From Neoceratodus forsteri (lineage: Eukaryota; Chordata; Ceratodontiformes; Ceratodontidae): a stretch of DNA of 64,000 bases. The notes beneath the pieces were generated by a model that saw only the letters and a program-made list of their open reading frames with translations, ran no database searches and was not told the DNA's origin. This document shows, in pieces, positions 1 through 9,794 of this stretch. Location of the stretch: assembly GCA_016271365.2 (NCBI GenBank), contig CM057458.1, positions 204,324,501-204,388,500 on the forward strand, in the 5' to 3' direction. Position numbers and translations under genes: made by a program. The first letter of the stretch is position 1; each line of letters opens with the position of its first letter.

Positions 1-1106
1 GGCAAGCTCATGGAGAAACTAATAAAAGACAGGATCACCAACTACCTGGAGGAAAACGGCCTGATGAATCTAAGGCAACATGGTTTTACTAGGGGCAGAT
101 CCTGTCAAACAAATTAGATAGAGTTTTGTGATGGGGTCACCAAGGAACTGGATCAGGGGAGGGAGGTAGATGTGGCTTATTTGGATTTCAAGAAGGCATT
201 TGACTCCGTGCCCCGTGGTAGACTGCTGTGAAAAATGTCAGGCCTGGGGCTGGGGTAGAGGGTAGTTAAATGGGTGGAAAACTGGCTGAGGGACAGGAGG
301 AAGAGGGTCATAATTAATGGGGTGGCATCTGGAGAGGGCAAGGTCACAAGCGGGGTCCCTCAGGGATCAGTGCTGTGGCCCCTACTATTGAATATATTTG
401 TAGGGGACATTGTGGAGGGCCTTAAGGGAGGTGTGAGTCTGTTTGTGGATGATATCAAAATCTGCAATAGGGTGGACACGCAGTAAGGGGTAAACAAAAT
501 GCAGAGAGATTTGGGGAGGCTTGAGGCATGGTCAAAGAGGTGTCAGCTTGCATTCAATACAGAAAAGTGTAGAATCATACATCTTGGCTACAGGAATCAG
601 AGGGCAGGGTACTGTATGGGAGGCAGAGATCTGGAGGTAATGGAAAGAGAAAGGGACCTATGCATCATTATATCGGGGGACCTGAAGGTGGAAAAGCATT
701 GCGGGAGGGCAGTGGCTAGGGGGAGTGGAATGCTGGATGCATCGGAAGGGGGTTTACCAGTAGAAATAGGGAGGTCATAGTACTCTTGTACACCCATCTG
801 GTGAGACCGCATTTGGAGTACGGAGTCCAGTTCTGGAGGCCATACCTCAAAAAGGATGTGGGGAGGCTGGAGCAGGTTCAGAGGAGAGCGACAAAGATGG
901 TAAAAGGGTTAAGCCACCTATCCTATGAAGAAAGGTTGAGGGATCTGAACATGTACTCCCTGGAACAGAAGAGGGAGAGGGGGGACATGATCGAGACCTT
1001 CAAGTACCTTAAGGGTGTAAACAGGGCACCAGTGGAAAGCATCTTCCAGATGAAGGGTAATCAGAGGACGAGGGGGCATGGCCTGCAGGGGGAAGGGGGC
1101 AGTTGA
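1..1106 (+). pseudogene. CR1 ORF2 reverse transcriptase remnant
   Basis: The broken reading frame is spread over several phases. Before 274 the frame can be read as a fingers/palm region with LRQHGFTRGRSCQTN near 70-115 and motif A (YLDFKKAFDSVP) near 178-213, with in-frame stops. From 274 it gives an RDRRKRVIING segment, motif B (SGVPQGSVL, 349-376) and motif C as FVDD (about 442-453) instead of the usual F/YADD. The frame at 499-780 continues the connection domain, and 786-1106 carries the conserved CR1 C-terminal block (VRPHLEYGVQFWRPYLKKD, then YEERLRDLNMYSLEQKRERG). Stops and frameshifts show it is dead. The product would have been the polymerase for target-primed reverse transcription. 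Confidence 0.88.
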
Positions 1107-1347
1107 GGGGTAACATTAGGAAATACTATTTTACAGAGAGAGTGGTGGAAAGGTGGAACAGACTTCTGGAGGTGGTCATTGAAGAAGAAACAGTGGAGGG
1201 ATTCAAAAGGGATGGGACAACCACAGAAGAGTGTTAAGGGTGGGGGAGCGCAGGTCCAAGCAGATAGCTGGACAAATAGACAGATTCGGTGGGCCTGGTC
1301 AGTCCTTTTCTGTCGTCACACTTCTATGAATGTATGAATGTATGAAT
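1..1347 (+). mobile_element. CR1-clade LINE, 3' part
   Basis: This is the 3' portion of a CR1-type non-LTR retrotransposon, cut at its 5' side by the window edge. It holds reverse transcriptase from the fingers onward, the C-terminal region and a short 3' UTR. The element ends near 1320-1347 in a short tandem of ATGTATGA-like 8-mers. Octamer tails of this kind are typical of CR1 3' ends, which lack poly(A). The 3' UTR words around 1288-1320 (gtgggcc..ggtcagtcctt..tctgtcgtca) recur in diverged form at the other CR1 3' ends of the window, so the copies belong to related subfamilies. Confidence 0.9.
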
Positions 1348-1734
1348 CTCCCACTTCAGCTCTAGTTCTGACATACACATCTTATGGAGACCTGTGAAAA
1401 AATTAGAACAAAAGTGCTCCACTAGAGCAATAACTCTGGAGGTCTAGAAATCAAACCCTGGTAACCCCGAGCCCAGGGCAACAATATCATACCTTTTAAA
1501 GACTTAATCAAGCCTATCAGCACTCAAGGTGCCACTGCAGTCTCAAGCCTTCTCTTTTCCTCTTTCCACTCAAGGGATATCCCAGTTCCATTAAAACTCC
1601 AACAAAGCCTGAAATTTAATGTTTCAGGACTCAGTGCATCATCCAAGCACTATCATGCTGGCAACAAGTGTCCAAATCAACATCACAACAAACGAGGGAA
1701 TTCAAAATCAACATCTTCACAAGGACATACTGTA
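1348..1734. other. Unassigned spacer
   Basis: No coding signal, tandem repeat or recognisable transposon terminus is visible here. It separates two CR1 fragments. Confidence 0.5.
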
Positions 1735-2252
1735 GACAGGATGGAGGCAGTCTAGAGGAGGGCAACTAAAATGGTGTAGGGTCTGCACTAGAAGTCATAT
1801 GAAGAAAGACTAAAGGAGCTTAATATGTATGCCCTCAAGGAAAGGAGGGAGAGGAGGGACATGATAGAAAATTTCAAGTGCCTCAAGGGGAATCAACAAA
1901 GTCCAAGAGGGTAGCATTTTTCAGAAAAAGAGATGTGCAAGAACAAGGGGGCACAATTTGAAGACAGAAGGGAGGGGACGGATCAGGGGCAACATGAGGA
2001 AGTATTTTTTAACAGAGATGGTGGTGGACACATGGAATTCTCTTCTTGAGGAGGTTGTGGGGTTAAAAACAGTGGAGGAATTCAAGAATGCATGGAACAG
2101 ACATAAGGAAATTCTAGTGGGAGGTAGGAGGAAGTAGGATGTTGGTTAACTATGATCTGCACCCTTATCCAGTAGGTGTGAAATGGTCAGACTGGGTGGT
2201 CCAAGTGGACCTTATCTGCTGTCAAAGTCTGTGTTTCTATGATTTGTATGAA
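1735..2252 (+). mobile_element. CR1-clade LINE, 3' end fragment
   Basis: This 5'-truncated CR1 copy starts in the C-terminal part of ORF2, near YEERLKELNMYALKERRERR around 1797-1858. It then runs through the 3' UTR to a degenerate octamer tail (gtgtttctatgatttgtatg) at about 2229-2250. The block 'caggggcaacatgaggaagtattttt' near 1985-2010 and the 3' UTR words 'ggttaactatgatctgca' match the antisense CR1 copies at 13.6, 20.0 and 60.3 kb, so it belongs to the main subfamily of this window. Only remnants of the frame survive. Confidence 0.88.
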
Positions 2253-2269
2253 TGAGGTCCGGGTGGGGG

Positions 2270-4340
2270 GACAGTGCTAGTATTTATATTTCCAAGCTTG
2301 TCCCACCAAGTTTTTTGGTCATGCACCACTCTAGTCAACAGGATAGGAATTGTGAGTGGCAATAATTTATAGATTTGCTCTGAGGGTTATGGCAGTTCTG
2401 GTGGGGAGCTGGGTGCCATTGAGTGGGTGGCCATGACATGTGCAGGGTGCCCAAATTGTAAGATCCTCCTGGTATATCGCCTTCCTGGTGGTGGGGACAG
2501 GGAGTTATTGGAGGAATTCTCAGACTTGATGTCTGCTCAGCTATTGGAGTCCCCCAAATTATTGGTGCTGAGGAACTTCAACTACTGGGTGGATACCAAG
2601 GATGATGAAATTGCTGTTGAGCGCCTCCAGTTATTGGAATTACTGGGTTTTTCTCTGCATGTTTGGGATGCCACACATATGGGGTGCCACACACTTGATC
2701 TTGTGTTCACTGCTGGGATAGTGGCCAACAATCCACGGACCAAATCTGTGGTTTGGTTAGACCACTTTGCCATATCTTAATGTTCACCACTTTGGAAATA
2801 GTGAGCAGCAGAGCCTGAGGAAGGCTCAGATCTGATATGTTCTGGGAGATAGTGGGCATCTCTGGCATTGTTGTTGCTTCCACTAGAAGTGCCACTAAAG
2901 CAGTAGAAGCTTTTAATAATAACATCCTGTCTTCTGCTGACACCCTAGTGCCCCTCCATTGCTGCCCTTCACATAGGAGGATCAGTGCACCATGATATAA
3001 TGTTGCCCTTTGTTTTCTTATGGCAAATGGTCACAGGTTAGCACACAAAAGGAGGAAGTCCAGCCTGAAGTTCAATAGTTTTGTCCTGGTAGCTCATTAT
3101 TAAGAATGTCAGGAGATGATGGTGGCCACTAGAAGATTTTTCTTCTTGGGCATCATAGCAGCTGAAAGAAATAGACCCGTCACCCTCTTTAGGGTGATAT
3201 GTGGTATTCTCCACCATGAGTCTCTATACCAAGATCGTGGAGAGATTTCTCAAGAGTGGTGTGATGGGTTTGAAAATTCTTCTTTGCCAAGATTGTGGAT
3301 ATTTAGGCTGGGATTTCCTCCATGGTGAAATCTCACAATTGTAGTGGTCAGGTGTGAGAAATGGCAGAAACTCTGACTTTTTAGGATGGTTTCTGTCTGA
3401 CTGAGTTGATGGAGATTTGCCAGGTGCTCGCTGATCTGTGCCCAAGCCAGTATTTTCCAGATCCTGTTCCCACATCTCTAATGAAGGCTGGAGTGGTGGT
3501 GGTGGTTCACCCAGCCCTCATTGAAAACATCAATGCCTCTCTCAGGGAGGGTGTGTTGCCCACTACCTTGAAAGAGGCAGTGGCCACTGCTAAAGGCTTC
3601 TTTAAATACTCATGATTCTGCACATTTTGGAACTATCTCTAACTTGCCTTTTCTGGGCAAAGTTATTGAGAAAGTTGTGACAGTGTGGCTAAGACAGCAT
3701 TTGAAGGAATGTTCCATTCATAGGCCATTCTAATCTGTTTTTTATCTGCAGCATAGCGCTGAGACTGCCCTGGTGAGGATTTTAAATTATGTGCTCTTTG
3801 TGAGGGACCATGGAAAGGTTTCTTTCCTGATCCTTTTGAATTTGTCATCAGCATTTGATGCTGTTGAACATGAGAAGTTGGTGAAACCTATGAGGAGGAT
3901 CATTGGGGTTGTAGGAACCGTATTGGATTGGTTCCAGTCCTTCTTAAGTGATTGCCATTAGTCGATGAGTTTAGGGAAATTTCAGTCACCTACATCTGTC
4001 ACTGACTATGGCATACTTAAGGGTTCCATTCTGTCTCTTCTTTTGTTTGCAGTGTTTATATTCCCACTTGGAGATGTGATCTGAAAGTATAGCTTGGGTT
4101 TTCATTGCTACGCTGGTGATATCCAGCTATGTATTTCATTTAAACCCAAGCAGGGCTTCTTGGTGACTGTGCTTGAGAATGCTTTATCAGAGATCAGTTG
4201 GTGGATGGCTAATAGCTGACTGAAAGATAATTCCTGCAAAGCTGATTTGTTATGTTCACTGTGCATGCTAGTGCAAGTCAAACATTTTGCTATGTACAGG
4301 GTTTTGAGAGGTGCGTCATGGTGATCCAATGCAGGAGGTT
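2270..4340 (+). mobile_element. L2-clade LINE, truncated at both ends
   Basis: This is an internal part of an L2-type non-LTR retrotransposon, running from the middle of the endonuclease domain to the reverse transcriptase palm. It lies directly 3' of a CR1 end. The 3' side stops near 4340, before the C-terminal HRLHWLPV block and the 3' UTR seen in the other L2 copies of the window. Decay is heavy, with many stops and small indels. Confidence 0.82.
2360..4270 (+). pseudogene. L2 endonuclease-reverse transcriptase remnant
   Basis: Reading from about 2370, a frame gives EGYGSSGGELGAIEWVAM and then the ORF 2427-2780. That ORF carries the C-terminal half of an APE-like endonuclease: LLVYRLPGGGDRELLEEFSD, a decayed GDFN box (LRNFNYWVD), GCHTLDLVFTAG, and LDHFAIS in place of the catalytic SDH box. 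Linker and fingers remnants follow (RNRPVTLFRVI near 3175, REGVLPTTLKEAV near 3547). Motif A is recognisable as LNLSSAFDAVEHEKL (3836-3878). Near 4020-4060 comes a GSILSLLLFAVFIFPLGD block, and motif C is decayed (YAGDIQLCISFKPKQ, about 4111-4155, with G for the first catalytic Asp). The order EN-RT and the HCYADDTQLY-type signature place it in the L2 clade. Confidence 0.8.
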
Positions 4341-4522
4341 CTATAATGGGCTTGACTAATAATCAGCAAGGCTGATCATGACACTGTTTTGGCATGAAAG
4401 TGCATAGACTTCAAAACAATGTGCCGACAGACACATTCATAAATCAGCTCTTTCAGCAAGCACAGCTGATTGATCTCACCATGTGCTCTCAGCCTGCCTG
4501 CTCCTCCAACCCACCAGCATTT

Positions 4523-4523
4523 T

Positions 4524-4554
<31 letters not shown>

Positions 4555-4606
4555 TATACACACACTCAGTTATACACCACACACACACACACATATACAC
4601 ATACTC
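4523..4606. repeat. (CA)n microsatellite, interrupted
   Basis: The tract is a CA dinucleotide repeat interrupted by 'catata' and by a 'ctcagttata' word that also follows the tract, so part of the tract may be duplicated. Confidence 0.9.
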
Positions 4607-4617
4607 AGTTATACATG

Positions 4618-4715
4618 TTCAGCTGCAGTCTCTAGGTGCCTGAGCCAGCCATAGAATTATATTTTTCCTAGGAATCTGGGGTGTGGTGAGACATAACAAA
4701 AGTTTGCTTTCATGT
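4618..4715 (+). repeat. Diverged direct repeat, copy 1
   Basis: This copy contains 'gccatagaattatatttttc' followed by 'ctaggaatctggggtg' and 'gagacataacaaaag'. The same order of words recurs at 5300-5405 with substitutions and small indels. It looks like an old dispersed repeat of unknown class. Confidence 0.6.
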
Positions 4716-5299
4716 AACATTCCAGGGATTGAAACTGAAACCTGAAACTGCTCACTTTGCTAATGTGCGTGTGTCTCTCTCTTTCCCTGGCTTCACACAC
4801 ACACACACGTCAGGTTACACATGCTGTAGTAGGTTGCTGATAGAGGTGATCTCATTGAAGAGAGTGGGCAGCTTTAAGAGAGGCTGATATAGGCATAGGG
4901 GGAAGGTAAGGATCATGGGTAGGGAGTATGGGAGAAGTGGGAAGGGAGGGCAGGGACATTAGTTCAAACTGTGGACCCTGCAATATGAGCAGATTTGATA
5001 GATCAAATGATCTTCTGCTGACTTCTTCGTATGTATGCATGTTCGTATTTAAGAACATTAATGGTCACTTGGCTATTAGGGTAGTAAATAAGTGGCCATT
5101 TCACATTAATATAGCGTAGTTCAAACAATGAAATAAACTGTAGCTGGCATTGATTTTTAAATAATAGTTGCCTATAAAACTGGAGTTTAGTTTACCCCTT
5201 CAAAGTGAAACAACTTGCAAATTTGAACACTTGCTATTTAAAAATATTTCTTATGGAGGGCCTGCTATAGTCTCTATTTTTTTTTAAAGGATCCCCAGG

Positions 5300-5405
5300 G
5301 CCAGCTGTAGTATTTAGGTATCTGAGGCCAGAAATAGAATTATATTTTTTCCTTGGAGTCAGGGGTGGAGGAGACCTAACAGAACTTTGTTTTATCATTC
5401 ATGTA
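5300..5405 (+). repeat. Diverged direct repeat, copy 2
   Basis: This is the partner of 4618-4715. It shares 'atagaattatattttt', 'ggggtgg.ggaga' and 'cataacaaaa/cctaacagaa' words in the same order and strand. Confidence 0.6.
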
Positions 5406-5739
5406 AGCCTTAAAATGCACCACAGAGCATCTAAAACCCCAGAGCTTCGGGGACTGTTCATAACATTGACAATAGGGGTGCCAAATCCCCCAGTGTCTCC
5501 ACCTGAAATAAAGAAAACCCTCACTTGTAATTTAATTGTTTAAAAAAAAATTATAAAAAGAAAAATGGCCATCCATGTCTGTTGCTGTCATGCTGTAATT
5601 TCCCCCTTCCCCAAGCCCAGCCCATATTAGTCTTCCAGCACAGGGATCTGCTCCTTAGATCCAATTCAACAGCAGTACCAGTGACGAACATCCAGCATTG
5701 ACAAATGCTTGTTACAGCTGGGATCACATCATTGTAGGT

Positions 5740-6595
5740 CATCCTTTTTGGAAAGTCTGCATTTCTCTATTTTGGGGAGATGTTAAACCTTGGGCTCGAC
5801 AAGTGATTCACAATCTGGAGGTCATTCTGGACCATGAACTGTCACTTGTGCCTCAGGTGTTGGTGTGGTCAGGCATGTCTTCTATCATTTAAATAACAGC
5901 AGGATTGCACCACTGCCTTGACTGGGACAATCTTTTAACACTAGTTCTTGCTTTCATCACCTCCCTCCTTGACTACTGCAATGTGCTCTGCTGGGGCCTT
6001 CCAGCAGGTCAGATCCACCAACCCCAGCTGGTGCAGGATATTGAAGCTAAACTTGTCACCTCTATAAGGAGGAGCAACCATATCACTCTTACACAGCACT
6101 CTCTGCACTGGCTCCCTGTGAGATGGCAGATTGATTTTCAAATTCTTCTTCTGACCTTTAAAGCTGTAAACACACTGGAATCCCAGTACCTTGGTGAGCT
6201 TCTTGCAACCTGCTCTGACAACCATGATTTATGTTCTGTAGGTACTGACCTGTTAGCTGTTCCAAAGATTAAAATTAAAATTGTCCGGGAACAGAGCTAT
6301 TTCTGTAGCTGCCTCCTTACTTTGGAATGGCCTACCAATGGATGTTTGGTTTATTTCTTCTGTCACCACCTTTAAAAGTAGATTGAAGACATGTGTCTTT
6401 GGACAGACATTTGGAGGATATTGAAATACTGTGCCCATGAGTATCTGTTCTGTTTATAGTGAGTTGCGTATTTGACATGCTTGTCTTGCTTTATTTTCTC
6501 ATAATGTCTTATAATTTTAAATGTGTTATGATTATGTAAAACACCTTGGTTTTTAGAAATGTGTTTTTGAATAAATTATCAAGTTATTATATCTG
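5740..6595 (+). mobile_element. L2-clade LINE, 3' end
   Basis: This 5'-truncated L2 copy starts in the thumb region (NLEVILDHELSLVPQV, about 5810-5857). It continues with TSLLDYCNVLCWGLPAGQI (about 5956-6012) and the L2 C-terminal hallmark LHWLPVRWQIDFQILLLTFK (about 6103-6162), then DLLAVPKIKIK. A 3' UTR follows with an AATAAA-like word near 6571 and a short TTATTA-type end at 6580-6591. A stop at 5890 and indels show it is inactive. The C-terminal block matches those near 45.4 and 48.2 kb, which makes this the same family as the two longer L2 copies. Confidence 0.85.
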
Positions 6596-6607
6596 TGTGG
6601 CACACAA

Positions 6608-6773
6608 GACCATATACTCATCTCAGGGTGCTAATTAGATAATAAAGGCATTCTACTTTCAGGTGTTTGGTTTTACTATCTAATTAGCCCTTTCAGTGGC
6701 TATATTTCCTTGTATAGCACATATACCCATTACGTATTCTCTCTCTCTCTTTGTTATCTATCTGTCTGTGTGA

Positions 6774-6824
<51 letters not shown>

Positions 6825-6960
6825 GTTCTCTAATAATGGGTAAGGGTGGTATACGAGGATGTAATACCCACTGAGGGGGCTAATTAGGGTTAGAAGGCCA
6901 CAAGCACAAAGGGAAAGTGGCTTTATTGCCCTAATTAGCCCCCAAGATGGGTATACGTCC
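6608..6960. mobile_element. MITE-like element with ~100-bp imperfect inverted arms
   Basis: The left arm (about 6608-6715) and the right arm (about 6845-6960) are inverted imperfect copies of each other. Both carry, from the outside in, a 'tatac.catct' word, 'gctaattag', 'aataaag.ca' and then a second, inverted 'taattagccc..tcagtgg.tat' word. Each arm is therefore also a small hairpin. In the right arm a perfect 15-bp inverted repeat pairs 6875-6889 (gggggctaattaggg) with 6929-6943. The centre between the arms is a TCTG/TCTA microsatellite. No coding capacity is present and no clear target duplication was found. Confidence 0.65.
6741..6826. repeat. (TC)n / (TCTG)n(TCTA)n microsatellite
   Basis: The tract starts with a short CT run near 6741. 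After a spacer it continues as TCTG then TCTA tetranucleotides to 6826, and it fills the core of the surrounding MITE-like element. Confidence 0.92.
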
Positions 6961-7241
6961 AAGTGTTCCACCAGTAACCATTGTTTGTTGAATGTAATAC
7001 ATTAGGATGGTATTGTTATGGAGATTGCATTTGAGATCATGTTATGGCACCTGAAGGTCTATTGCAGCAGGGAGAGAATGCCATGTATGTGTAGTGAGTG
7101 CCGGTAAGAGACTGGGAAATTTCTGGGTTTGGGAGGGTTGTGTGTGTCTTTTTTCCCAGTTTTTTTTTGCAACTTCTTAATTGGTTTAACTAGCTTCCTA
7201 AAGATGTGTTAATTGTGTTATCAGTATTGTCCCATTAACTG

Positions 7242-7350
7242 TTTGATTAGTGCAGGTATCTAACTTTAATTAGTGGATGTATACAGCTGTAATTGTTTGA
7301 CTAGTGCAGTTATATAGCTGTAATTGATTAGTATAAGTCTATACTTTCAA
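7242..7350 (+). repeat. Degenerate ~53-bp tandem repeat, two units
   Basis: 'Tgtttgattagtgcaggtat' at about 7242 recurs as 'tgtttgactagtgcagttat' at about 7295. Each is followed by a 'taatt' word and further shared positions. It is a short, decayed tandem. Confidence 0.55.
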
Positions 7351-7420
7351 TTAATAGGTTAGTTGCAGGTATGCAGAATAATAAATTATGGTCTTTTCTA
7401 TGAGAAATAAATCATGTGAT

Positions 7421-7463
7421 AGAGAGAGAGAGAGAGAGAGATAGATAGACAGACAGACAGATA
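7421..7463. repeat. (GA)n(GATA)n(GACA)n microsatellite
   Basis: A pure GA run grades into GATA and then GACA tetranucleotides. Confidence 0.92.
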
Positions 7464-9165
7464 TGGCAAACTTGCTGAACCACTTTCTTTTCTAAACTTA
7501 ATGTTCTTAATTTACTCCTATCTCCCCCAGACCGACCCTCCAGTTACACCTCTGTGCTTCAGGAGTTACACTCTAGAAAGATCATAGCACATACTATATA
7601 TCCAGGTTCTTGTGACTTATAACCCTAGCATAACATTCCCAAACTTTTTAGGATTTATCTAAGTACTCTAAGGTTATGTGAACGAACATTTATATCAATT
7701 AGTGTGCTTATATTTTAACAGTAGTTACTTTGCTTGTACATTTGATAAATAACCATTGAACTGATGACAGCAGACTATGAATAACTGAAATTATTAGTGG
7801 ATTTATGATCATGGCCTAAGGATATGCCATTAATCACAGAACTCTTAACAGATTGGTAATTTTGGCTTTTCATCAGTGCTGTCAATTATACACATCATCT
7901 CTAAACTGAGAGCCTGCAGCCATTGTCAGCACTTACATACACAATTTTGGATTGATGACAACAGCCAGATATTTCCCATCATCAGCCATGGAAATTCTTA
8001 ACAATCTGATGACAGTGGTTTGCAACTACTGCTGTTAACGTCGAACAAAGGTCTATCCCTAACTAGTTTTATTCTGTACCAGCAGGTCCCAAATATGAGA
8101 TTTGCCTGTATATATATATAGTATACTGTATATTAAAAAATTGCATTTGTTGGGGAAAGGAATTTTTACCTGGTTGATCCTGTGACTAGTTATGCCGCAC
8201 CACCACCCACTGTCCCAATTTGGGAAAGTACTTCCACACATATCCATGGCTGATGTCATCATCAGAATTAACCATGGGGATTTCTTTTTTTTTTTTTTTT
8301 TAATTACTATTTTTTTCTGCCTTACTGCCTGCTAGCCCCAACCCCTTGGGACATCCAATGAGTCATCCTCCTACCACACACCCACCAGGACTCACCTCTC
8401 GCTCCTCCATGGAGCTTCAGTTTACCCCCCGAGCGGGGACGAGGTGGGGTACAGCACCCTGTAATCCATCATCTCGTCAGGCCAAGAGAGTGGTCCTGGT
8501 GAGCAGGGCAAATTGGAGGCATGCTCTGGGAAGTCCATCATCCAAGAGCTAGCAGGTGTGTTTTCTCTTTTTCTCCTTCCCTCCCCATACAGTGTGCAAC
8601 CCCTGACATCAGGGCGATGAGCGCCAACGTCCGCACTGTAAAGCAGCCACCCATTCCCCTGCAATTGGGTTTGTAGTACTCCCAGCCTCCGCTGGGAGTC
8701 AGACAAGTGCTCAGGCTGTGGCCTCAACCCTTCCCAGAGAAGGTGAGCTGTCATTGGATGCTCAAGCCTATCTCCCCCAGACCGACCCTCCAGTGACCCG
8801 AGACCACTCCCGAACCAGGGTCACTGGCATGGAGCGAGGTGTGGCATCCAGCACCTCAAGCCTCAGTGCCACCAGGCCGGCCATGGGGGATTTCAATATA
8901 AACTGGTTAGGGGTGGGGGTAACTGTAGCATTTAGTGCTACTGACAGTGTTGGAACTGTCCTCCCTTTGCCAAGTATCAAATGTTTAATTAGAATAGAAT
9001 AGAATTTGGTTTTCTATAGTCAATGTCCCTAGAATTCTGCAGTTCTGTGGCTGCAGAATTTTTTACAGAACTTACAGCCTACCACAGAAAGTTGTAATTG
9101 AATTGTCATTGTTCTCGGTAACTCTTCATTGACATTTACAGATTTTCCCTAACACCCACGGCCAG

Positions 9166-9640
9166 ATATTCAACACTTAGCCCAGGGGCTAAATTAGCGC
9201 TACTTGGCTTGCTAAATTAGCCCTTAACCAGTAACAAGCTATATTCAAAGAAATAGCCCCGGGGCTAAACCTGCTGAATATAACGTGCAAAGGAAGTAGT
9301 CCAAACAGAGCTGGGAATGCAGTGCTAAAATAGCCCAGGAAATAAGGCAGCTCTGACTATAGCAACAGGGAAGTGCAAAATGCAACAGCAGCTCAGTGGA
9401 CACAGAGGTGTGGTAAAGTAGAGTTGAAGTTGGTGGACAAAGTGTGTGATAGTAATGAAGTGTTGCATAACAACTGCAAACAACAATGCAGGCCACACAC
9501 TGCAGAACTGTGCTATGCTATTGAGAGGTTTGCCCAGGGCTAACCCGAGTGCACAGTGCTACCACATTAGTCCGGTGCAAACAGGTTAGCCTGGGGCAAA
9601 GGTTTGCTATATTCAAAGATCCTATGCAAATGAGCTTACT
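9166..9640. repeat. Possible decayed foldback repeat with GGGCTAA words
   Basis: The interval is rich in repeated words: 'ggggctaaattagc' (near 9185), a near-inverted 'gctaaattagccc' (near 9210), 'gccccggggctaaac' (9255) and 'gctatattcaaaga' twice in direct orientation (about 9238 and 9608). This looks like the terminal and subterminal repeats of an old DNA element, but I could not pair two clean ends. Confidence 0.35.
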
Positions 9641-9794
9641 CAGGCAATCCATGGGCAAACAGTCACATTTGCATCCCATTATGGCCTGTTTTGCTTGCAC
9701 TCCCATCTACTTTGCCCTGAGCTATTGCATGGCACTCACAGCAATGCCCTGTTGGTTGGACTGGAAGTACAGGCTGGAAGCTGCTGCAAAAAGC

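Larger units (their letters stand above)
4341..5739. other. Unassigned DNA with CA repeats and a diverged duplicate
   Basis: No coding signal is seen. The stretch holds CA/TA-rich microsatellites (4523-4606 and 4793-4808). It also holds two diverged direct copies of a ~100-bp sequence, at about 4618-4715 and 5300-5405. A gapped inverted repeat sits around 5058-5110 ('attaatggtcactt' against 'aagtggccat..attaat'). Confidence 0.5.
6961..9160. other. Unassigned DNA with microsatellite and GC-rich island
   Basis: No supported gene is present. The stretch holds a degenerate ~53-bp tandem (7242-7350), a GA/GATA/GACA microsatellite (7421-7463) and a poly(T) run (8286-8301). A relatively GC-rich block of unknown origin (about 8340-8905) gives overlapping open frames on both strands, none recognisable. 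A 28-bp exact direct repeat links 7517-7544 with 8767-8794. Confidence 0.5.

Noticed and set aside
4376..4600. Cys/Val-rich minus-strand open frame
   Set aside because: It is a translation of the CA microsatellite.
6741..6826. CRISPR-like array of short regular repeats
   Set aside because: It is a pure tetranucleotide microsatellite without spacers, in a eukaryotic genome.
8346..8754. Overlapping open frames on both strands that could suggest a GC-rich host exon
   Set aside because: Neither translation has a recognisable domain, splice context or composition bias, and the two frames shadow each other.
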